DNA of 9,875 nt, from the NCBI GenBank assembly GCA_018814945.1, contig JAHIYT010000099.1, positions 1-9,875 of the forward strand, given 5' to 3'. The position numbers were made by a program, and so were the translations under genes. Within the stretch, counting starts at the first letter, position 1. Each line of letters starts with the position of its first letter. Positions 7,875 through 9,875 of this stretch are shown one piece after another. Source of the DNA: Patescibacteria group bacterium. Its GTDB lineage: Bacteria > Patescibacteriota > Gracilibacteria > UM-FILTER-43-11. Under the pieces are notes generated by a model. That model made no database searches. It was not told the DNA's origin and saw only the letters and a list, made by a program, of their open reading frames with translations.

Positions 7875-8552
7875 TTATCTCCAATCTTCAGGAGCAATTT
7901 GCTTACAATAATCGGCAACTGCCTCAGGAGTTAAAACTTGATATAACCAAGCGGCTTTTCTGTGTGCAGGATTAACATGGACTTTCCACTGCGCACCCTC
8001 TTTCTCACCTGTTAGAACTGCATACGCAGGACTAAATCTTGCTTCCTGTTTCCATCTTGGAAGTAACTGCTCATCAATCTTACGAGGGTCAGCAGAAATC
8101 TGATTACCATTAACAATACTAAATGCAACAGCAAATACAGGTTTTGGAGTTACAACTTCAAGAGGACGCCCATCTGCCAGAGCTTGACCTGCCTCAGTTC
8201 GAACGCCTTCACCAAGAGTTTGCCTATCCTTCAGCCTTGAAGTAGCCCTTTTCGCAATAAAAAAAGACATAGCCTGCAGAAGTTCTCTTGATTCAGGCTT
8301 GGTGACGTCATCAAGTAATTGAGCTACAGAAGAAGAAAAACGAGCCATTGTAATATCAGTTTGCATCTTACAGCTCATCAGTATCGCGGCATCTTCTTGG
8401 GATAAGCCAAGCAATATTTTTTTTGCCCTAGCCTTTTTTTCTTCATTAGCAATTGGCAACTGATCAACCATAACTGTATATTCACTAAAATCGAACTGCT
8501 GTTCAGCTTCATTCGAGCCATCATCCATACTTGGTGCACCTGCTAAGGACAT
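7875..8552 (-). CDS. Protein of unknown function, 225 aa
   Basis: I do not recognise this protein. The N-terminus (1-25) is acidic and probably disordered. Residues 26-125 look mostly alpha-helical with charged faces (NEEKKARAKKILLGLSQEDA at 36-55; ESRELLQAMSFFIAKRATSR at 87-106). Residues 135-195 look like an alpha/beta or beta region (PVFAVAFSIVNGNQI; AYAVLTGEKEGAQWKVHV). The end is helical (LTPEAVADYCKQI). There is no signal peptide, membrane helix or obvious catalytic motif, so a soluble cytoplasmic protein is likely. The ATG at 8552 is the first in frame, lacks a Shine-Dalgarno, and follows a near-consensus promoter with two perfect dyads over its start point. It is thus probably a regulated, separate unit. 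It lies 81 bp before prmC. Confidence 0.82.
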   Translation of the reverse strand: MSLAGAPSMDDGSNEAEQQFDFSEYTVMVDQLPIANEEKKARAKKILLGLSQEDAAILMSCKMQTDITMARFSSSVAQLLDDVTKPESRELLQAMSFFIAKRATSRLKDRQTLGEGVRTEAGQALADGRPLEVVTPKPVFAVAFSIVNGNQISADPRKIDEQLLPRWKQEARFSPAYAVLTGEKEGAQWKVHVNPAHRKAAWLYQVLTPEAVADYCKQIAPEDWR

Positions 8553-8576
8553 ACTTTATAGTTAAAATTCTATTAA

Positions 8577-8604
8577 AATAGCTATGCTATTCTACATAGT
8601 AGAA
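8577..8604. promoter_or_regulatory. Twin 15-bp perfect dyads over the 7875-8552 promoter
   Basis: AATAGC-TAT-GCTATT (8577-8591) and TTCTAC-ATA-GTAGAA (8590-8604) are both perfect 6-3-6 inverted repeats and overlap by two bases. Together they cover the predicted start point, the -10 box (8589-8594) and the downstream half of the spacer. This geometry fits a repressor operator pair; no regulator gene is recognisable in the window. Confidence 0.6.
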
Positions 8605-8617
8605 GCTAATATGTCAA
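8589..8617 (-). promoter_or_regulatory. Strong sigma70-type promoter of the 7875-8552 gene
   Basis: On the minus strand a perfect TTGACA (8612-8617) and TAGAAT (8589-8594, 5 of 6) are separated by exactly 17 bp. The start point would be near 8582, giving a leader of about 30 nt. It lies between the stop of the upstream gene (8630) and the ATG at 8552. Confidence 0.78.
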
Positions 8618-8629
8618 TAGGAATATTCC

Positions 8630-9178
8630 CTAGTTTAAAGGAGATTGGCTTAAAGCATAATCAAAATAAGCTTCCCAAGCTTCATCAGTATTTAATATTG
8701 GAGTCACTTGCCCGCTTTTTACATCAACCAAGTGCCATTTTCCGCTATCTGCATCAAAAAATTCAAGTTCTGAGCCAGAATCCAAGCTCATTAACAAGGT
8801 ATGTATTTTACTATCCCAATTCGTATCAGACTCACCTTCATCTAGTTCAATACATCTTCCATGTGGAGAAGTCATAACATGTGATGGCTTATAGTGCCTT
8901 AGGCTTTGTAAAAGTACAGTGGCACGTACTTCTGGGTCACCCATAAAAGCATCAGCGCCAGTATCAGCTCTCTCTACACCCAAAGGATCAAGAGTTCCCT
9001 CGCTTGGCTCGTCATCATCCAGACTAGCAAAAAAAGGTAGACCAGCGATATCATTCTCCAATGTCCCACGTACAGCAGGACGCCCCTCATCTATTAAAAT
9101 TTCAGTTTTTGGTTTTTGTTTTAAATCTTCTGACAGAGGCGCAACATACGCCTTGTACTCAGAACTTGGAGTAGGCAT
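8630..9178 (-). CDS. Protein of unknown function, acidic, 182 aa
   Basis: Not recognised. From the ATG at 9178 it has 182 residues with many Asp and Glu. The N-terminal third is Pro- and charge-rich and probably flexible (KQKPKTEILIDEGRPAV; DDDEPSEGTLDPLG at 54-67). The C-terminal half (about 83-182) looks folded: a helix at ATVLLQSLRHY, then SHVMTSPHGRCIELDEG, strands around SELEFFDADSGKWHLVDVKS (136-155), and a final aromatic helix (DEAWEAYFDYAL). No signal peptide, membrane helix or known motif is visible. The frame extends 14 codons upstream to a GTG at 9220, but that stretch (SSSIFYILNFLI) is AT-rich leader-like sequence, so I choose the ATG. No Shine-Dalgarno is present. The neighbours on both sides are also unknown and on the same strand, suggesting an accessory module. 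Confidence 0.78.
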   Translation of the reverse strand: MPTPSSEYKAYVAPLSEDLKQKPKTEILIDEGRPAVRGTLENDIAGLPFFASLDDDEPSEGTLDPLGVERADTGADAFMGDPEVRATVLLQSLRHYKPSHVMTSPHGRCIELDEGESDTNWDSKIHTLLMSLDSGSELEFFDADSGKWHLVDVKSGQVTPILNTDEAWEAYFDYALSQSPLN

Positions 9179-9433
9179 AATCAAAAAATTTAAAATATAA
9201 AAGATCGATGAGGATTCCACCCTAACAGCTGGAATACTTTTTGCGCAATTAGGTGTTATAGACAGCTCAAAAAAAACTCTGTATAACTAATGAAATACTA
9301 TCGACAAACCCCCTTTATGTTGGACAATATATGTATACAGTAAAAAACTTAATGGCTCTAAATAAGGCGATCAAGCAATTGAATTTTTACTAATTACTGA
9401 ACAAATTTTGTGTTCAATATCAATATTCCAAGA
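9179..9433. other. Gene-free spacer between two unknown genes
   Basis: In this 255-bp spacer I see no credible gene on either strand. On the minus strand a weak promoter candidate, TTGTCG (9302-9307), 16 bp, TATACA (9280-9285), could serve the gene at 8630-9178 with a leader of about 95 nt. A run of eight A on the plus strand (9269-9276) reads as U on the transcript but is not preceded by a convincing stem. A GTATAC palindrome lies near 9332-9340. Confidence 0.35.
9398..9416 (-). terminator. Weak stem-loop downstream of the rightmost gene
   Basis: TGAACA and TGTTCA form a 6-bp stem around a 7-nt loop, about 18-36 nt after the TAG stop of the gene ending at 9434. The sequence after it is AT-rich but has only a short A/T mix, not a clean U-run. 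It may mark the transcript end or be a chance dyad. Confidence 0.3.
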
Positions 9434-9875
9434 CTATTTCCACTCCCTTTCTATAAAAGCATCATCAATACCTAAAAAGTTCATATAATCAGTTCTACCA
9501 CGGCCAGCAACAGGCTGAACTTCATTAGTTAACCATGGCCCATCCCCCACCTTTCGTGCAACAACTAATGTACGTCCTTCTTCTCTCATACCTAAATATG
9601 GCACTACATCAATACCCATGATTTGATTTCTAGTTTCAGCCTCAAAAGTTTTAGCATCTTTAGAAAACAAGAAATTCTCTGGGGTAACATCAGAATGACC
9701 ACCCTCAAAAACCAATACTATCTCATGCACATCAACTGGCTTTCTAAGTGCTTCATAGCGAGGCACGTGTCTTTTAAGTGTATTTGCATGAACAGATTTT
9801 CTGGTTTTACCCACAGCCTTCTTTCTACGAGTTAACATATCGTCAAAAGCACGTATTGATGGAGAAACTTCTACC
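9434..9875 (-). CDS. Protein of unknown function, 5'-truncated by window edge
   Basis: Not recognised. The frame has an ATG at 9838 (134 residues), but it stays open for 12 more codons to the window edge. Those codons (VEVSPSIRAFDD) look like protein rather than an AT-rich leader, and no Shine-Dalgarno precedes the ATG. I therefore treat the gene as partial, with 146 residues visible. After the Asp-Asp, a strongly basic stretch (LTRRKKAVGKTRKSVHANTL) is followed by VHEIVLVFEGGHSDVTPENFLF, then RNQIMGIDVVPYLGMREEG, the strand RTLVVARKV, and a C-terminus with FLGIDDAFIEREWK. No membrane helix is visible in this part. A nucleic-acid contact by the basic segment is conceivable but unsupported. 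The only close neighbours are other unknown genes. Confidence 0.75.
   Translation of the reverse strand, partial: VEVSPSIRAFDDMLTRRKKAVGKTRKSVHANTLKRHVPRYEALRKPVDVHEIVLVFEGGHSDVTPENFLFSKDAKTFEAETRNQIMGIDVVPYLGMREEGRTLVVARKVGDGPWLTNEVQPVAGRGRTDYMNFLGIDDAFIEREWK

Noticed and set aside
8584..9200. Plus-strand frames opposite the 182-aa gene
   Set aside because: The first begins within the promoter/dyad region of the minus-strand gene, the second (93 codons) is Ser/Arg/Pro-rich; both look like antisense shadows.
9269..9276. Rho-independent terminator at the A8/U8 run
   Set aside because: No stable GC stem lies directly upstream on the minus strand; the nearby ACAG/CTGT pairing encloses the run instead of preceding it.
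9623..9835. Plus-strand 70-codon frame
   Set aside because: Antisense to the rightmost gene, whose minus frame is open for 146 codons to the edge and has a better balanced composition.

Overview
The window carries nine protein-coding genes, all on the minus strand, so it reads from right to left. It is AT-rich and tightly packed. TAA, TAG and TGA all serve as stops and tryptophan is TGG, so the standard bacterial code fits. None of the eight visible starts has a convincing Shine-Dalgarno sequence. Several proteins look like Candidate Phyla Radiation (Patescibacteria) versions of their families: a PrmC with NLPY in place of NPPY, a PfkB kinase with an inserted RYGG segment, and a large Ig/FN3 surface protein. 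I read the organism as a CPR bacterium (about 0.6 confidence, inferred from sequence style; no search was run).

Right end (about 7875-9875): three unrecognised proteins. The rightmost has an open frame that runs past the window edge, so it is treated as 5'-truncated. The third, 7875-8552, has its own near-consensus promoter (TTGACA-17 bp-TAGAAT). Two perfect 15-bp dyads lie back to back over its -10 box and start point, which suggests a repressor-type operator.

Middle (about 6776-7872): prmC, the release-factor glutamine methyltransferase. It is surrounded and penetrated by short degenerate arrays of 7-bp period: one over its promoter, one inside the gene before the SAM-binding motif, and one running over its stop codon. 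A compact hairpin sits in its leader.

Left of that (2967-6775): a strong promoter (TTGAGT-17 bp-TATAAT) drives an 833-residue exported, membrane-anchored protein built of Ig-like and fibronectin type III domains. An MFS transporter follows.

Left end (1-2876): a PfkB-family sugar or nucleoside kinase, a 200-residue protein of unknown function with an apparent internal duplication, and enolase cut by the window edge. Kinase and enolase fit a carbon-metabolism block, with the MFS protein as a possible importer, though its substrate is unknown.

The intergenic gaps are not plain spacers. Two carry related palindromic arrays built from ATTACAAA/TTTGTAAT octamers around an AGCG(T/A)AGCG core. Two others carry a small GC-rich hairpin of the form CCYGCTNANCGGGA. 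I saw no tRNA, rRNA, CRISPR array, transposase or integrase. The most unusual content is the repeat biology around prmC, the dyads upstream of 7875-8552, and the three-gene unknown module.
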